In this document: piece after piece, positions 54,204 through 63,400 of the stretch
How positions within the stretch are numbered: the stretch's first letter is position 1
Layout: each line of letters starts with the position of its first letter
From: an uncultured Bryobacterales bacterium
Lineage (GTDB): Bacteria; Acidobacteriota; Terriglobia; Bryobacterales; UBA6623
Assembly: GCA_951813605.1 (NCBI GenBank)
Contig: OX638379.1
Span: 4,290,062-4,354,061 of the forward strand
Direction: 5' to 3'
Length of the DNA: 64,000 nucleotides
Notes under the pieces: model-generated
What the model was told of the DNA's origin: nothing
Seen by the model: only the letters and a program-made list of their open reading frames with translations
The model's database searches: none
Translations under genes and position numbers: made by a program

Positions 54204-54725
54204 CTAGTCCCACTCGCCCCGCTTCCTGAGGTTTCGGATCTTGCGCCTGATGATCTGGCGCTTGAGCCGGCTGAGGTGGTCTAGGAACAATACGCCGTTC
54301 AAGTGGTCGTTCTCGTGGCAGATTGCCCGCGCAAGCAATTCCTCGGCTTCAATCTCTATCCGCTCCCCGTCCGGCGTGCGAGCCCGCGTCCGAACCGTCG
54401 CCGGTCGCTTGACGTTCTCGCGGAACCCCGGGATGGAGAGGCATCCCTCCTCGCCCACTTGAGACCCGTCCTCGAAAACGATCTCAGGATTGATCAGAAC
54501 GTGCTGCTCCCTTTCCCCCTCGCCCCCGGAGCAGTCGATTACCGTCAACCGCCGGGGAATGCCGATTTGCGGGGCGGCCAGGCCGATGCCTTGCGCACGG
54601 TACATTGTCTCGAACATGTCCTGTACGAGAGATCGCAGTTCGGGCGTTCCGAACTCGCTCTCGGGAACGGGATCGCAAACTGTCTCGAGTACGGGGTCTC
54701 CGTATTTGACGATTTTGCGCAGCAC
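54204..54725 (-). CDS. def: Peptide deformylase
   Basis: 173-aa metalloenzyme that removes formyl from nascent proteins. Motif 1 is GIGLAAPQIG (about residues 46-55), motif 2 EEGCLSIPG (about 91-99, with the metal-ligand Cys), motif 3 HENDHLNG (about 136-143). The third motif has N where most have E/I/F, with the HExxH-like ligands kept. Starts at GTG 54725. First gene of def-fmt-argJ. Confidence 0.95.
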   Translation of the reverse strand: MLRKIVKYGDPVLETVCDPVPESEFGTPELRSLVQDMFETMYRAQGIGLAAPQIGIPRRLTVIDCSGGEGEREQHVLINPEIVFEDGSQVGEEGCLSIPGFRENVKRPATVRTRARTPDGERIEIEAEELLARAICHENDHLNGVLFLDHLSRLKRQIIRRKIRNLRKRGEWD

Positions 54726-55066
54726 TGAACCCTGCTGCCTATTCTAGCCGCCGGTCCAATTTCCGGGAAGGGTCCGAACCGCCGCATGGAGCATGGACCC
54801 TCGCGAGGATGGGCCGCGATTCTCGGAGCGCGGGCACGACAGATCGAGGCAATCTTCCGAATGCGGCGCGGCCCCTTTGGAATCGGTCCCTACCTTGTTG
54901 GTCTCTATGAAGCCCGCATCATCGTGAGCGCCCTTCGCGTCCTCTCCAGTCCAGCGAGAACGAGGCAACCCGCACCACAGCCCGGGGGGACAGTGGCATC
55001 GGGCAGGCGTTGGTCCAGAGACTGCGCGAAGCACATCGCTCCAAGCTGGCCCGTCCGCTACAATCT
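54726..55066. other. 341-bp divergent intergenic region
   Basis: It lies between def (minus) and the FG-GAP protein gene (plus). No gene or clear promoter consensus seen. Confidence 0.35.
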
Positions 55067-56242
55067 ATGCGCATGGCACGGCTCGCCTCGGTCTTTCTTC
55101 TACTCGCCCCGGCGCTGGTCGCCAGCCCATGGACTCGCCATACGATCGACAACTCGCATAAGGGTGCCGATGGCGTTCGCATTGCGGATGTGAACGGCGA
55201 TGGGTTGCCGGATATCGCGAGCGGATGGGAGGCTTCAGGTGTTGTTAGAGCCTACCTCCACCCGGGTTCCGAGAAGGTCAAGGAGCGGTGGCCGTCTGTC
55301 ACCGTCGGCATGGTCGCAAGGCCGGAAGACGCGGTGTTTGCCGACATCGATGGCGATGGCGATTACGACGTTGTGAGCTCTACGGAGGGCGACGAGAAGA
55401 CGATCTACATCCATGAAGCCCCTAGCGAGGGCTACATGGACGAGACGAAATGGCAGACAAGGCCGGTAGCCCGCTCCCAAGCCAAGGGACAGTGGATGTT
55501 CGCAGTTCCCATGGATGTGGACGGCAACGGCTCGATGGACTTGGTCGCCGGATCGAAAAATGACTTCGCTGCGATCGGATCCTGGAGATTCCCGTCCACG
55601 CCCGGGGGCGAGGCTTCTTGGAGTCGCTGGTACGGCGCGGGCTGGGTGATGTCGCTGGTAGCTCACGACATGAACGGAGACGGAGCAGTCGACATTGTTG
55701 CGAGCGACCGAAAGGGGCCTCGTCGAGGCGTGCTGTGGTTTCAGAACATGCCGGGGAGCGCGGCCTGGCCCGTATCCCGTGTCGGCCCCGAAGGGGAGCA
55801 CGAGGCAATGTTCCTGGACCTGGCCGACCTGAACGGCGATGGCCTGACCGACATAGTCCTGGCGGTCCGGGAGGGGCCGATACAGTTCTTCCGCAACATG
55901 TCGCGGCGGGGCAACAGCTGGAGAGCGCATTCCATCGACATGCCGGACGGGTTCGGGACCGGCAAGGCCGTCGCGGTGGGGGACATCGATATGGATGGAG
56001 CGGATGACGTGGTCTTCACGTGTGAGAACGCAGAAGGCGATCTTTCGGGCGTAGGGCTGCTGCGGCACGCAGGCGATCCAACGGCGTCGGACTGGGAGGC
56101 CACGGACGTGGGCGGGCCCGAGGGCGTCAAGTTCGACCGGGTGGAACTCGTGGACCTCGACAGGGACGGTGACCTGGATATCTTGACGTGCGAGGAAACG
56201 GATCTCTTGGGCATCGTCTGGTACGAGAATCCCGCTCGGTGA
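55067..56242 (+). CDS. Secreted FG-GAP/VCBS repeat protein
   Basis: 391-aa exported protein with a signal peptide (RLASVFLLLAPALVAS) and a seven-motif beta propeller. Calcium-binding DxDxDG-type loops are DVNGDGLPD, DIDGDGDYD, DVDGNGSMD, DMNGDGAVD, DLNGDGLTD, DIDMDGADD and DLDRDGDLD, about 50-60 residues apart. Such proteins usually bind polymers or other surface ligands; no catalytic residues are visible. ATG 55067 or 55073 both work. No operon partner. Confidence 0.88.
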   Translation: MRMARLASVFLLLAPALVASPWTRHTIDNSHKGADGVRIADVNGDGLPDIASGWEASGVVRAYLHPGSEKVKERWPSVTVGMVARPEDAVFADIDGDGDYDVVSSTEGDEKTIYIHEAPSEGYMDETKWQTRPVARSQAKGQWMFAVPMDVDGNGSMDLVAGSKNDFAAIGSWRFPSTPGGEASWSRWYGAGWVMSLVAHDMNGDGAVDIVASDRKGPRRGVLWFQNMPGSAAWPVSRVGPEGEHEAMFLDLADLNGDGLTDIVLAVREGPIQFFRNMSRRGNSWRAHSIDMPDGFGTGKAVAVGDIDMDGADDVVFTCENAEGDLSGVGLLRHAGDPTASDWEATDVGGPEGVKFDRVELVDLDRDGDLDILTCEETDLLGIVWYENPAR

Positions 56243-56507
56243 ATCCCAAGCTGACCCTCGGAACGCAAGCCTTGCAATAACCGTTCGGACGGGCTGGCCC
56301 AGCGGGTGATTGGCGACAAAGCACAATCGGCTGTCGGGGCTCGGCGAGGCGATGCTCGACGCAATATGGAATTGTTGCGCCTGTCGAGAGTTGGGCGATC
56401 CCGGGGCCAGCGGCGCGGTCGCCAGGGCGGCCCGCCCTAAGCGCAATACTGTCGCTTCAAGGTTTTCGGACGACGGTTTCGAGCGACGTTCGCGATATTG
56501 TGAATGT

Positions 56508-57710
56508 ATGCTCCAAACCTTCGTCGGCTCGCCCGACGCGTTGGGCCGCTTCGGCGACTACGGAGGTCGCTACGCCCCCGAAATCCTTGTCGCGCCGCTC
56601 GACAGCCTCGACGCTACATATCGGGAGGTCAAGGACACCCCGGGGTTCCAGGCGGAAATCGCCGAGCTCTTTCGGCAATATTCGGGTCGCCCGACGCCTC
56701 TGTTCTACGCCCGACGCCTAAGCGACCACCTAGGCGGCGCGGACATCTACCTAAAGCGAGAGGACCTGCTCCACACCGGTGCCCACAAGATCAACAACTG
56801 CCTGGGCCAGGCGTTGCTAGCGCGCCAGATGGGCAAGCGGCGGATCATCGCCGAGACCGGGGCAGGCCAGCACGGAGTGGCGACGGCGACGGTCAGCGCG
56901 CTTTTCGGCATGGACTGCGTGGTGTACATGGGGTCTGAGGACATGCGGCGGCAAGCGCTCAACGTGTTCCGCATGCGTCTGCTAGGCGCCGAGGTGGTTG
57001 GAGTCGACGCCGGTAGCTGCACCTTGAAGGAAGCTATCTCAGAGGCCATGCGCGACTGGGCCAGCAGCTTCGAGACGACCCACTACATGCTCGGGTCCGC
57101 GCTCGGGCCGCACCCGTACCCCCTCATCGTCCGCGACTTCCAGCGGGTGATCGGTGTCGAGGCGCGCGAGCAGTTCCTCGAGGCTTCGGACGGTGCTCTT
57201 CCGGATCTCCTGATCGCCTGCGTAGGCGGGGGGAGCAATGCAATCGGCCTGTTCCATCGATTCCTTGATGACAGTGTGGCCATGGTCGGAGTCGAGGCGG
57301 GCGGCCACGGGACGGCCTTGGGAGAGCACGCGGCTCGGTTCTCCGGGGGCATCCCGGGCGTCCTGCAGGGGACCAAGAGCTACATCCTTCAGGACGAGGA
57401 CGGTCAGATCGCCCTCACTCACTCGGTGTCCGCCGGCTTGGACTATGCGGCGGTCGGTCCGGAGCACGCTTGGTTGCGCGACTTGGGACGAGTTCAGTAC
57501 ACCTCGTGTTCCGATGGCGACGCACTCGCGGCGGTCAACACACTCTCCCGCCTCGAGGGAATCATCCCCGCGCTGGAATCGGCCCACGCGGTGGCGGAGG
57601 CGATCAAACGCGCGCCTTCCGCGACGGGTCAGTCGTTCGTGCTGAACCTCTCTGGACGCGGCGACAAGGACATCGGGATACTCCGCGAGAACATGCCCGA
57701 ACTAGGTTAG
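56508..57710 (+). CDS. trpB: Tryptophan synthase beta subunit
   Basis: 400-aa PLP enzyme converting indole and serine to tryptophan. N-terminal [15 protein letters not shown], the PLP lysine in [20 protein letters not shown] (about residue 84), [14 protein letters not shown], the phosphate cup [12 protein letters not shown] and [20 protein letters not shown] are all present. ATG 56508 is chosen; the frame's extension to 56310 is unlike any TrpB. No trpA is adjacent and trpF is at 23786, so trp genes are scattered. Confidence 0.95.
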   Translation: MLQTFVGSPDALGRFGDYGGRYAPEILVAPLDSLDATYREVKDTPGFQAEIAELFRQYSGRPTPLFYARRLSDHLGGADIYLKREDLLHTGAHKINNCLGQALLARQMGKRRIIAETGAGQHGVATATVSALFGMDCVVYMGSEDMRRQALNVFRMRLLGAEVVGVDAGSCTLKEAISEAMRDWASSFETTHYMLGSALGPHPYPLIVRDFQRVIGVEAREQFLEASDGALPDLLIACVGGGSNAIGLFHRFLDDSVAMVGVEAGGHGTALGEHAARFSGGIPGVLQGTKSYILQDEDGQIALTHSVSAGLDYAAVGPEHAWLRDLGRVQYTSCSDGDALAAVNTLSRLEGIIPALESAHAVAEAIKRAPSATGQSFVLNLSGRGDKDIGILRENMPELG

Positions 57711-57752
57711 CCGGAGCGACCCGACGGCAGCTGCCGCCTGAACGAGGCGGCC

Positions 57753-59204
57753 CTAGAGCGCGCTTTCCAACATGCGGTTGCGCCGGGACCGCAGCCCGGC
57801 TTCAATGAACAGCGGCACCGGATCCCTTGGCCGAACTTGGAGCAGGTCGCTGGAAAGAGCCGCCAGCTGGGCCTTGCACCGCCGACGCGAATCGCCTAGG
57901 TCCTCGCCGAAACCGACCCGTCGCCCGCATCGAAGCACGGGCTTGAGAAGGTCCTCGTAGGGCCCCCCGAACGTGCTTTCGCGCCTATCGTCGGCTTCAG
58001 CTAGGAGGAAACCTCGCCAGCGTCCCCCGGGCGCTCTCGATTCGTCGTAAATCAGATCGGAGATTTGACCGCTTTTCCCGAAAAACCGACGCACCTGCAA
58101 CATGCCCGGCAGCGAGGCCTTGACCGGGTCCTCTGACCGCTTCGCCTTGTCCAGCCAATTCCCGGAGGAGTCCCGCAGTCGAGAAAGCTTGTAGACCCCC
58201 CCTAAAGCCGAATCTCCCTTCGCGGAAGCGATGCTCGTCCCGACGCCCCACACCCCGACTCTCGCCCCGCGCTGCTTGAGCGCGGCGATGCTGTGCTCGT
58301 CAAGATCATTTGACGCGACGACTGCGGTGTCTCCCAGCCCGGCGGCGTCGAGCAGCTGGCGCGCTTCCGCGGAGAGCTCGGCCAGATCGCCCGAATCGAG
58401 ACGGATCCCCGCGAGACGGGCCCCTTGCTCTTGCAATCTGATTCCGATCTCAATGGCTCGCCGGACTCCCTCGAGGGTGTCGTACGTATCGACAAGCAGA
58501 ATGCAATTGTGCGGCATGGCTCGCGCGAAGGCATCAAAGGCCTCCAATTCGGTGTCGAACGCCAGAACCCAGCTGTGCGCGTGCGTGCCTCGAACAGGAA
58601 TCCCGTAATGCTTCCCCGCCAGCACGTTCGAAGTCGCGGCGCAGCCTCCGATGAATGCGGCTCTGCTCGCGCTGAGGCCTCCGTCGATTCCTTGCGCCCT
58701 GCGCAGGCCGAATTCAAGCACTGGATCATTGCCGGCCGCCTGGCAGACGCGCGCGGCCTTGGTGGCAACCAAGGTTTGGAAGTTGATGATGTTCAGCAGC
58801 GCGGTTTCGGCAAGCTGGCATTGCAGAAGAGGCCCTCGGACTCGTGCAAGCGGTTCCTGGGCAAAGACCGCCGTTCCCTCGGCAACCGCTTCCACATCGC
58901 ACTCGAACTTGAATCCGGCAAGGTAGTCGAGGAATCCGCGTTCGAATAACGGCCGGCCGCCTTGGCCGCGCAGACTTGCCAGGTAGGCGATGTCGTCTTC
59001 CCGAAACCGCAGGTCATCGAGCCATTGCAGGGCGGCTTGCAGTCCGGCCGCCACGGCAAACGCCCCGCCAAACGGCGCTCGACGGAAGTAGTGATGGAAC
59101 ACCGCGTCGCGGTCCGCGAGGCCTTCCCGCCAGTAACCGCACGCCATCGTCAACTGGTAAAGGTCGGTCAACAGCGCAAGCGACTGGCCGTAGGGCGCAA
59201 GCAT
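57753..59204 (-). CDS. pncB: Nicotinate phosphoribosyltransferase
   Basis: 483-aa enzyme of the NAD salvage (Preiss-Handler) pathway. N-terminal [62 protein letters not shown] (catalytic His of PncB), [12 protein letters not shown] and [19 protein letters not shown] follow in the usual order. Last gene of a birA-coaX-pncB run, 10 bp after coaX, all cofactor-related. Confidence 0.94.
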   Translation of the reverse strand: MLAPYGQSLALLTDLYQLTMACGYWREGLADRDAVFHHYFRRAPFGGAFAVAAGLQAALQWLDDLRFREDDIAYLASLRGQGGRPLFERGFLDYLAGFKFECDVEAVAEGTAVFAQEPLARVRGPLLQCQLAETALLNIINFQTLVATKAARVCQAAGNDPVLEFGLRRAQGIDGGLSASRAAFIGGCAATSNVLAGKHYGIPVRGTHAHSWVLAFDTELEAFDAFARAMPHNCILLVDTYDTLEGVRRAIEIGIRLQEQGARLAGIRLDSGDLAELSAEARQLLDAAGLGDTAVVASNDLDEHSIAALKQRGARVGVWGVGTSIASAKGDSALGGVYKLSRLRDSSGNWLDKAKRSEDPVKASLPGMLQVRRFFGKSGQISDLIYDESRAPGGRWRGFLLAEADDRRESTFGGPYEDLLKPVLRCGRRVGFGEDLGDSRRRCKAQLAALSSDLLQVRPRDPVPLFIEAGLRSRRNRMLESAL

Positions 59205-59214
59205 GAACGGGCTC

Positions 59215-59982
59215 TCAGCGACGATTGAGTTTCCAGATCAGTCGCAGGCCTTCCAGTGTCAGCCCGTCGTCGACTGTTCGGATGAACAGCGAAGCGGGAG
59301 AGAGTATGCCAGCCTGACCGCCGGTCGCGACGACGCAAGTATCTCTGCCGAGGACGTCTAGCATCTTGTCCAAGATGCCGTCGAGCATCCCGAGCATTCC
59401 GTAATAGAGACCGGACTGCAGGCTGCCGACTGTGTTTGTCCCGATGACCGAGGAGGGCATTCGCAGGTCGATCTGAGGCAGGCGGGCGGTGCGGCGCACC
59501 AAAGCCTGGGAAGAGACCTGAACGCCGGGGCAAATGATGCCCCCTAAATACTCGCGGTTCGCTGAGATTGCGTCGAATGTGATCGCGGTGCCGAAATCGA
59601 CGGCGATGCAGGGGCATCCGTAGCGTTCCGCAGCGGCGACTGAATTGACGATGCGGTCGGCTCCGACCTCCTCCGGCTTGTCCACGCGGATCGCGAGACC
59701 GGTCCGGGTGGAAACCGTAACCTGAAATGGCTCGAGTCGCAAGTATCGGCCAGCCATTCCGCTGATCGAGGCCTCGAGTTGCGGGACGACGGACGAAAAC
59801 ACGAACCCGCTCACGTCCGACATCTTTAGGTCCGCAAGTGAGAGGAGATTGTGGAACAGTGCCGCCCAGCCATCGACAGTCTGTTCCAGATCGGTCTTGA
59901 GGCGCCAGTCCGCCAAGCGGCGATCGCCGTCGAACAGCCCTATTGTCAGGTTGGTGTTCCCGACGTCTACCGCCAGCAGCAT
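59215..59982 (-). CDS. coaX: Type III pantothenate kinase
   Basis: 255-aa ASKHA kinase for the first CoA step, active with a monovalent cation. [20 protein letters not shown] is the phosphate-1 motif; [31 protein letters not shown] (pantothenate-site GADR) and [15 protein letters not shown] are diagnostic. ATG 59982 is required: the 118 upstream residues of the open frame are a birA shadow. 4 bp after birA. Confidence 0.95.
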   Translation of the reverse strand: MLLAVDVGNTNLTIGLFDGDRRLADWRLKTDLEQTVDGWAALFHNLLSLADLKMSDVSGFVFSSVVPQLEASISGMAGRYLRLEPFQVTVSTRTGLAIRVDKPEEVGADRIVNSVAAAERYGCPCIAVDFGTAITFDAISANREYLGGIICPGVQVSSQALVRRTARLPQIDLRMPSSVIGTNTVGSLQSGLYYGMLGMLDGILDKMLDVLGRDTCVVATGGQAGILSPASLFIRTVDDGLTLEGLRLIWKLNRR

Positions 59983-59986
59983 TCCC

Positions 59987-60757
59987 CTATATTGTGACCG
60001 GATCGGGGCGGACGCTCCCGGCTTGGACCGGAGCGACGATTCCGTCGTCGCTCCGGAGAAGTAGTTGCCCTTTGGCATCAATACCGGCTGTGACGCCGCG
60101 CCTGGGCCCGACTGCCCCCTGGGGAAGCCCTTCGACGATGACTCGTCGCCCGAAAGCGTAGCTGGAGGCCTGCTGAAAAGCTCCCAGAATCGGCTGGACA
60201 CCCTCCGACCTGTGCAGTTCGTAGCATGCTCCCAACGATTCCAATACAGGACCGAGGACGGCCTCCGTGGCCCAAGCGTGGCCGGTCTCAATCCGGAGGG
60301 AAGTTGCGGTGTCTGCAAGTTCTGAAGGAAACTCAAGATGGTTCAGGTTGATCCCTATTCCGACAATGACATGGTCAACCCGCCCGCTGTCCGCGTCCAT
60401 TTCGACCAAGATTCCGCAGCACTTCCTCTCTCGGATCAGAATGTCGTTCGGCCAGCGGATGTCGCATTGCACGCCGGCCTCTCGCTCCAGCGCATCCTTT
60501 ACGCCCAGGCCCGCGACCAAAGCGAGTAGCGGAGCTGCGTCGGGCCGACAGGTCGGACGCAGGACCACAGACAGGTACAGGCCCTGGCCCGCTTCGGAGA
60601 CCCAGGAACGGCCTAGGCGACCCCGTCCGGCCGTCTGAAGATCTGCGGTCACGATGGTCCCTTCGGGGCACCCTTCGCGCGCGTGTTCGGCAGCGCGGCG
60701 CATGGTAGTGTCTACGCTGGAGTAGTGGAACGCCGGGTGACCAAGCTTGCGGACCAT
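59987..60757 (-). CDS. birA: Biotin-[acetyl-CoA-carboxylase] ligase (monofunctional BirA)
   Basis: 256-aa biotin protein ligase without the N-terminal helix-turn-helix repressor domain. TAGRGRLGRSW (the GRGRxGR biotinyl-AMP loop, about residues 43-53), RWPNDILIRERKCCGIL (about 101-117) and VIVGIGINLN are canonical. The C-terminal cap has GLPQGAVGPRRGVTAGID. ATG 60757 fits the family N-terminus better than GTG 60772. Heads the cofactor run. Confidence 0.94.
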   Translation of the reverse strand: MVRKLGHPAFHYSSVDTTMRRAAEHAREGCPEGTIVTADLQTAGRGRLGRSWVSEAGQGLYLSVVLRPTCRPDAAPLLALVAGLGVKDALEREAGVQCDIRWPNDILIRERKCCGILVEMDADSGRVDHVIVGIGINLNHLEFPSELADTATSLRIETGHAWATEAVLGPVLESLGACYELHRSEGVQPILGAFQQASSYAFGRRVIVEGLPQGAVGPRRGVTAGIDAKGQLLLRSDDGIVAPVQAGSVRPDPVTI

Positions 60758-61006
60758 AAATCTCGCCGACACTCGGAAAATGCGGCTCGGTCATTATCGC
60801 TAAGGCAAAGACGCACGCTTGATGAAGGGTTTCGTCGGGAACTGGGCGCCTGTGTCGTCGGACTCCGAAGCCTAGGCTAGCTGCGCACTTTGAACACAGG
60901 TACGGTCGGGCAGGCATGCGCACTGATCAGAGCGTCCGCAACAAAACAAGACGAGTCATGAGGCAAGTCGCACGATGGAGTTCGCTCACGCTGACAGACA
61001 GGCCGT

Positions 61007-61034
61007 AACTGCCCAAGTCTCCTATTGGGCAGTT
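61007..61034. other. Perfect 10-bp inverted repeat (RNA hairpin)
   Basis: AACTGCCCAA (61007-61016), 8-nt loop, TTGGGCAGTT (61025-61034). Two further pairs are possible outward (T-G, G-C). No adjacent T run on either strand, so not a standard terminator. Confidence 0.5.
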
Positions 61035-61113
61035 GCCATTCAACACTTGATCCCAGAACAAGGCAGTTCCGATCTAACTCATTGTTCCTGAAAAGCTGAA
61101 TCGAAAATGAATC

Positions 61114-61138
61114 AGCCGTGGACCTGAGGGCCACGGCT
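61114..61138. other. Hairpin AGCCGTGG/CCACGGCT
   Basis: Perfect 8-bp stem (61114-61121 with 61131-61138) and 9-nt loop, 80 bp from the previous hairpin. Terminator without U tract or part of a structured RNA. Confidence 0.4.
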
Positions 61139-61551
61139 GGAGAGTCCAATGCAAACGCGGCGGGGCGCAGTTCGAACTACCCCGAGATATCGGCTCCCAG
61201 TCAAAAGCGGCCCGAGGTTTGTGACGAACCAAGCACGTGGAGTCGAGCAGGAAAGACGCCGGCCGCCCTTGCGCTTGTCGACCTTTGCGCAAGGGGGCGA
61301 TAGGCCGCCATGCGGCTGGGCCTGGCCGGCCTCACCGTGCTTTCACGGCCTCCGCAACGAAGCGGCCCTGATCCGATGCGCCCTTTGCAGGTACGCGGTT
61401 CGACGCCGGCATATTTGTCCCAGCGCGGCGGGGCATGCAGGCATCGTCGGGTGGCGGGATTGGAGGGCGTACCCTCAGGTGCGCTGGGAATCCTCGGCCA
61501 AGGATCGCAGTAGCCGCAAAATTTCCTTCGCGTGCCCGGTCGCCAAGACTA

Positions 61552-61854
61552 CTAGCGCTGGCGTCCGGACCAGCGTCCGCCGCGTCCCCTGTCGTCTCTC
61601 TCTCGCTGGGGCCGGGCGACATTCACCGTCAGCCTACGCCCGTCGACATTGGCGCCATCCAACTGGCTGATCGCCTCCTGGGCCTCGGTCTCCGAGCTCA
61701 TTTCCACGAAACCGAAGCCCCGTGAACGTCCCGTCATCCGATCCGTGATTACCCGCGCTGATTCTACAGCGCCGTGCTCCGTAAACATCTGTCGCAGCCC
61801 GTCGTCTCCGACTTCGTAGGACAACCCGCCCACGTACAATCTGTTTTCACTCAT
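61552..61854 (-). CDS. RRM-domain RNA-binding protein (cold-shock Rbp type)
   Basis: 100-aa single-RRM protein. RNP2 is LYVGGLSY (about residues 6-13), RNP1 RGFGFVEM (about 45-52). The C-terminus is Arg/Gly/Asp-rich (RDDRGRGGRWSGRQR), like glycine-rich RNA chaperones of cyanobacteria and proteobacteria that respond to cold. ATG 61854 has the SD GGAG about 6 nt upstream, next to a hairpin. Confidence 0.95.
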   Translation of the reverse strand: MSENRLYVGGLSYEVGDDGLRQMFTEHGAVESARVITDRMTGRSRGFGFVEMSSETEAQEAISQLDGANVDGRRLTVNVARPQRERDDRGRGGRWSGRQR

Positions 61855-61858
61855 GTTT

Positions 61859-61884
61859 CTCTCCTCGAGAGCTGGTGCTCTCGA
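61859..61884 (-). promoter_or_regulatory. Leader hairpin abutting the RRM gene Shine-Dalgarno
   Basis: In the mRNA a perfect 8-bp stem TCGAGAGC/GCTCTCGA (61884-61865) with an ACCA loop ends directly at GGAGAG (61864-61859), the ribosome-binding site of the RRM gene. Opening or extension of this stem would control ribosome access. Confidence 0.55.
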
Positions 61885-62168
61885 ATACGCGAAGTACTGA
61901 TCAGGCAGGGACAGGAACGCAATAGCTTTCGAAGGGGCCTGTGCAGTTCCGGCCGATCGGCGCTAGGAAATCCTTACCAAGGTTGACTTCTGAAGCCCTC
62001 GACTCATCATGTGCTGCTCCCGGAGGGCTCCGACGGAACAACCATATTTTCAGGATGGCACTTCCGCCGGCTAATGTCAACACGCATTGTCGTCCAACGA
62101 TACTGTTCCCTTGCTCGTTATGCGCGCTTGAACCAGTATTCAGCTGCGGCGTAAGGCCTAGGCTCGAT
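61885..62168. other. Intergenic region between the RRM gene and the integrase remnant
   Basis: It should hold the RRM gene promoter and a long leader. No gene is recognised. Confidence 0.3.
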
Positions 62169-62440
62169 TCAAGGGCGCTTAACGGTTCTGTCTGACTGCA
62201 GCGTTCTCAGGTACTCGGTCGCGGCTTCGTCGGCTTTCCCCGGCTTGGACGGTTCCGAGGCTGTGAAGCCCAAGCCAGCGATGGCTCTCGCTTTCGCCTC
62301 CAAATCGATTTCGGCGTAGATGGCTGTCGTGTCGAGCTTGGCGTGGCCCAGCCTAGGGCGGATGGTGTTGAGGCCGACTCCGGACCGCAGCAGGTGCGTT
62401 GCCGCCATGTGCCGCAGCACCTGCCGCACCCTTAACTGTC
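62169..62440 (-). pseudogene. Tyrosine recombinase/integrase, C-terminal remnant
   Basis: Only the last part of a phage-type integrase survives: VLRHMAATHLLRSGVGLN, TIRPRLGHAKLDTTAIYAEI and DLEAKARAIAGLGF correspond to the box II Arg region, the LGH motif and the nucleophile Tyr. The His three residues before the box II Arg is Gln (QVLR instead of HxxR). The tail of about 35 residues runs to a stop at 62169. Upstream of about 62440 the frame is unrelated sequence and then the antisense of nothing but the head gene's shadow, so catalytic domain and N-terminal core-binding domain are lost. Remnant of a mobile element. Confidence 0.75.
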
Positions 62441-62488
62441 CACCAAAGCCTAGTAACCCCACTACGCGTCGCCGGTCGAGCCGACAGC

Positions 62489-63373
62489 TTACTGCGGGAG
62501 GCCGTAGGCCGCCGCGGCGCGCGAGTCGGAACCGAAGAGGTACTCCGTGCGCATGAAGACGCGCTCGTCTTCGGGATTCATCAGCGAGACGAGCTCGGGC
62601 GTCTTGCGGCGCTGGAAGATGAACGGCTTCAGGACGCCCATGGTGTGGAGCAGGAACCACGCCGTGTCCGACGTGAGCCGGGGCGAGACCACCAGCTCCG
62701 CGGCGCCCTTGTAGGGATTGGGGGCGTCGCCCGGGAGCTTGTCGCTCGCCAGCAGGATCGAGCCGGTGTCGCGCAGGGCCGGCGGCACCAGCAGCACGTC
62801 GGCCGTCGTGCCCATCGGTCGGCCTTCCTCGTCGGTCATCGTCTCGAGCATGGTGCGGGCCCTGCCGAAGCTCGCCTTCGCCGCCTCCAGCGAGTCCGCG
62901 CTCAAGGCGACGTCGAGCTTGTTGGGGAAGGGGTCGGCCCCGTCCAGCGGATGGGCTGCGTCGACGAATGGCCGGCCGTCGTGGCAGGGGCTCTCGAACG
63001 CCTTGTTCACCCCGTCGCCGTAGACCAGCTCGTCCGGCCAGAGGGCCGCGCTGATGCCGGCGCCCCGCGCCTGGGTCGCGTAGATCCCGAGGATGTCGTC
63101 ATCCATGTCGTTCCGGTTGACGGCGATGGTCGCCTCGAAGTCGCGGTTCGGCACGTTGTAGCCGTGCGCGGCGAGCTGCCTGATCGTGCGGTCGCCGACC
63201 CACTCGCGCATCTGCGGGAAGCGCGAGAGCCAGCGATAGTCCTCCCGGGCAGTCGAGCTCGTGATGAGCGTGGCGATCATCGCCCAGGTGGTCCTGGCCT
63301 CGCCGTAGGCGGCCTGGAATTCCGCCCTGAGGTTGCGGAAGAGCCCGTCGAGGCTGGCCCTGTTGACAATCAT
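62489..63373 (-). CDS. Mu-like major head subunit (gpT)
   Basis: 294-aa capsid protein of Mu-like phages. N-terminal MIVNRASLDGLFRNLRAEFQ, FPQMREWVGDRTIRQLAAHGYN (about residues 50-71), FEATIAVNRNDMDDDILGIY and PDELVYGDG are characteristic, as is the C-terminal FQRRKTPELVSLMNPEDERV and YLFGSDSRAAAAYG. A near-perfect SD (AGGAGG, 10 nt before ATG 63373) precedes it. It is followed downstream by nothing but the integrase remnant, so the rest of a Mu head operon (gpO-like and later genes) is absent or outside the window. Confidence 0.92.
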   Translation of the reverse strand: MIVNRASLDGLFRNLRAEFQAAYGEARTTWAMIATLITSSTAREDYRWLSRFPQMREWVGDRTIRQLAAHGYNVPNRDFEATIAVNRNDMDDDILGIYATQARGAGISAALWPDELVYGDGVNKAFESPCHDGRPFVDAAHPLDGADPFPNKLDVALSADSLEAAKASFGRARTMLETMTDEEGRPMGTTADVLLVPPALRDTGSILLASDKLPGDAPNPYKGAAELVVSPRLTSDTAWFLLHTMGVLKPFIFQRRKTPELVSLMNPEDERVFMRTEYLFGSDSRAAAAYGLPQ

Positions 63374-63400
63374 GATTCGATTTCCTCCTGCGTTCCGGGC

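Larger units (their letters stand above)
60773..61551. other. 779-bp intergenic region with strong hairpins
   Basis: No credible protein gene between the birA start and the RRM gene end. It contains the two hairpins annotated below within 130 bp, plus an imperfect GCTGAATC/GAATCAGC hairpin at about 61095-61116, so an unannotated structured RNA is possible. Confidence 0.4.

Noticed and set aside
62441..62660. N-terminal half of the 163-codon frame containing the integrase tail
   Set aside because: It is an alternative frame of the gpT gene and the spacer, so only the integrase-like C-terminus is retained, as a pseudogene.
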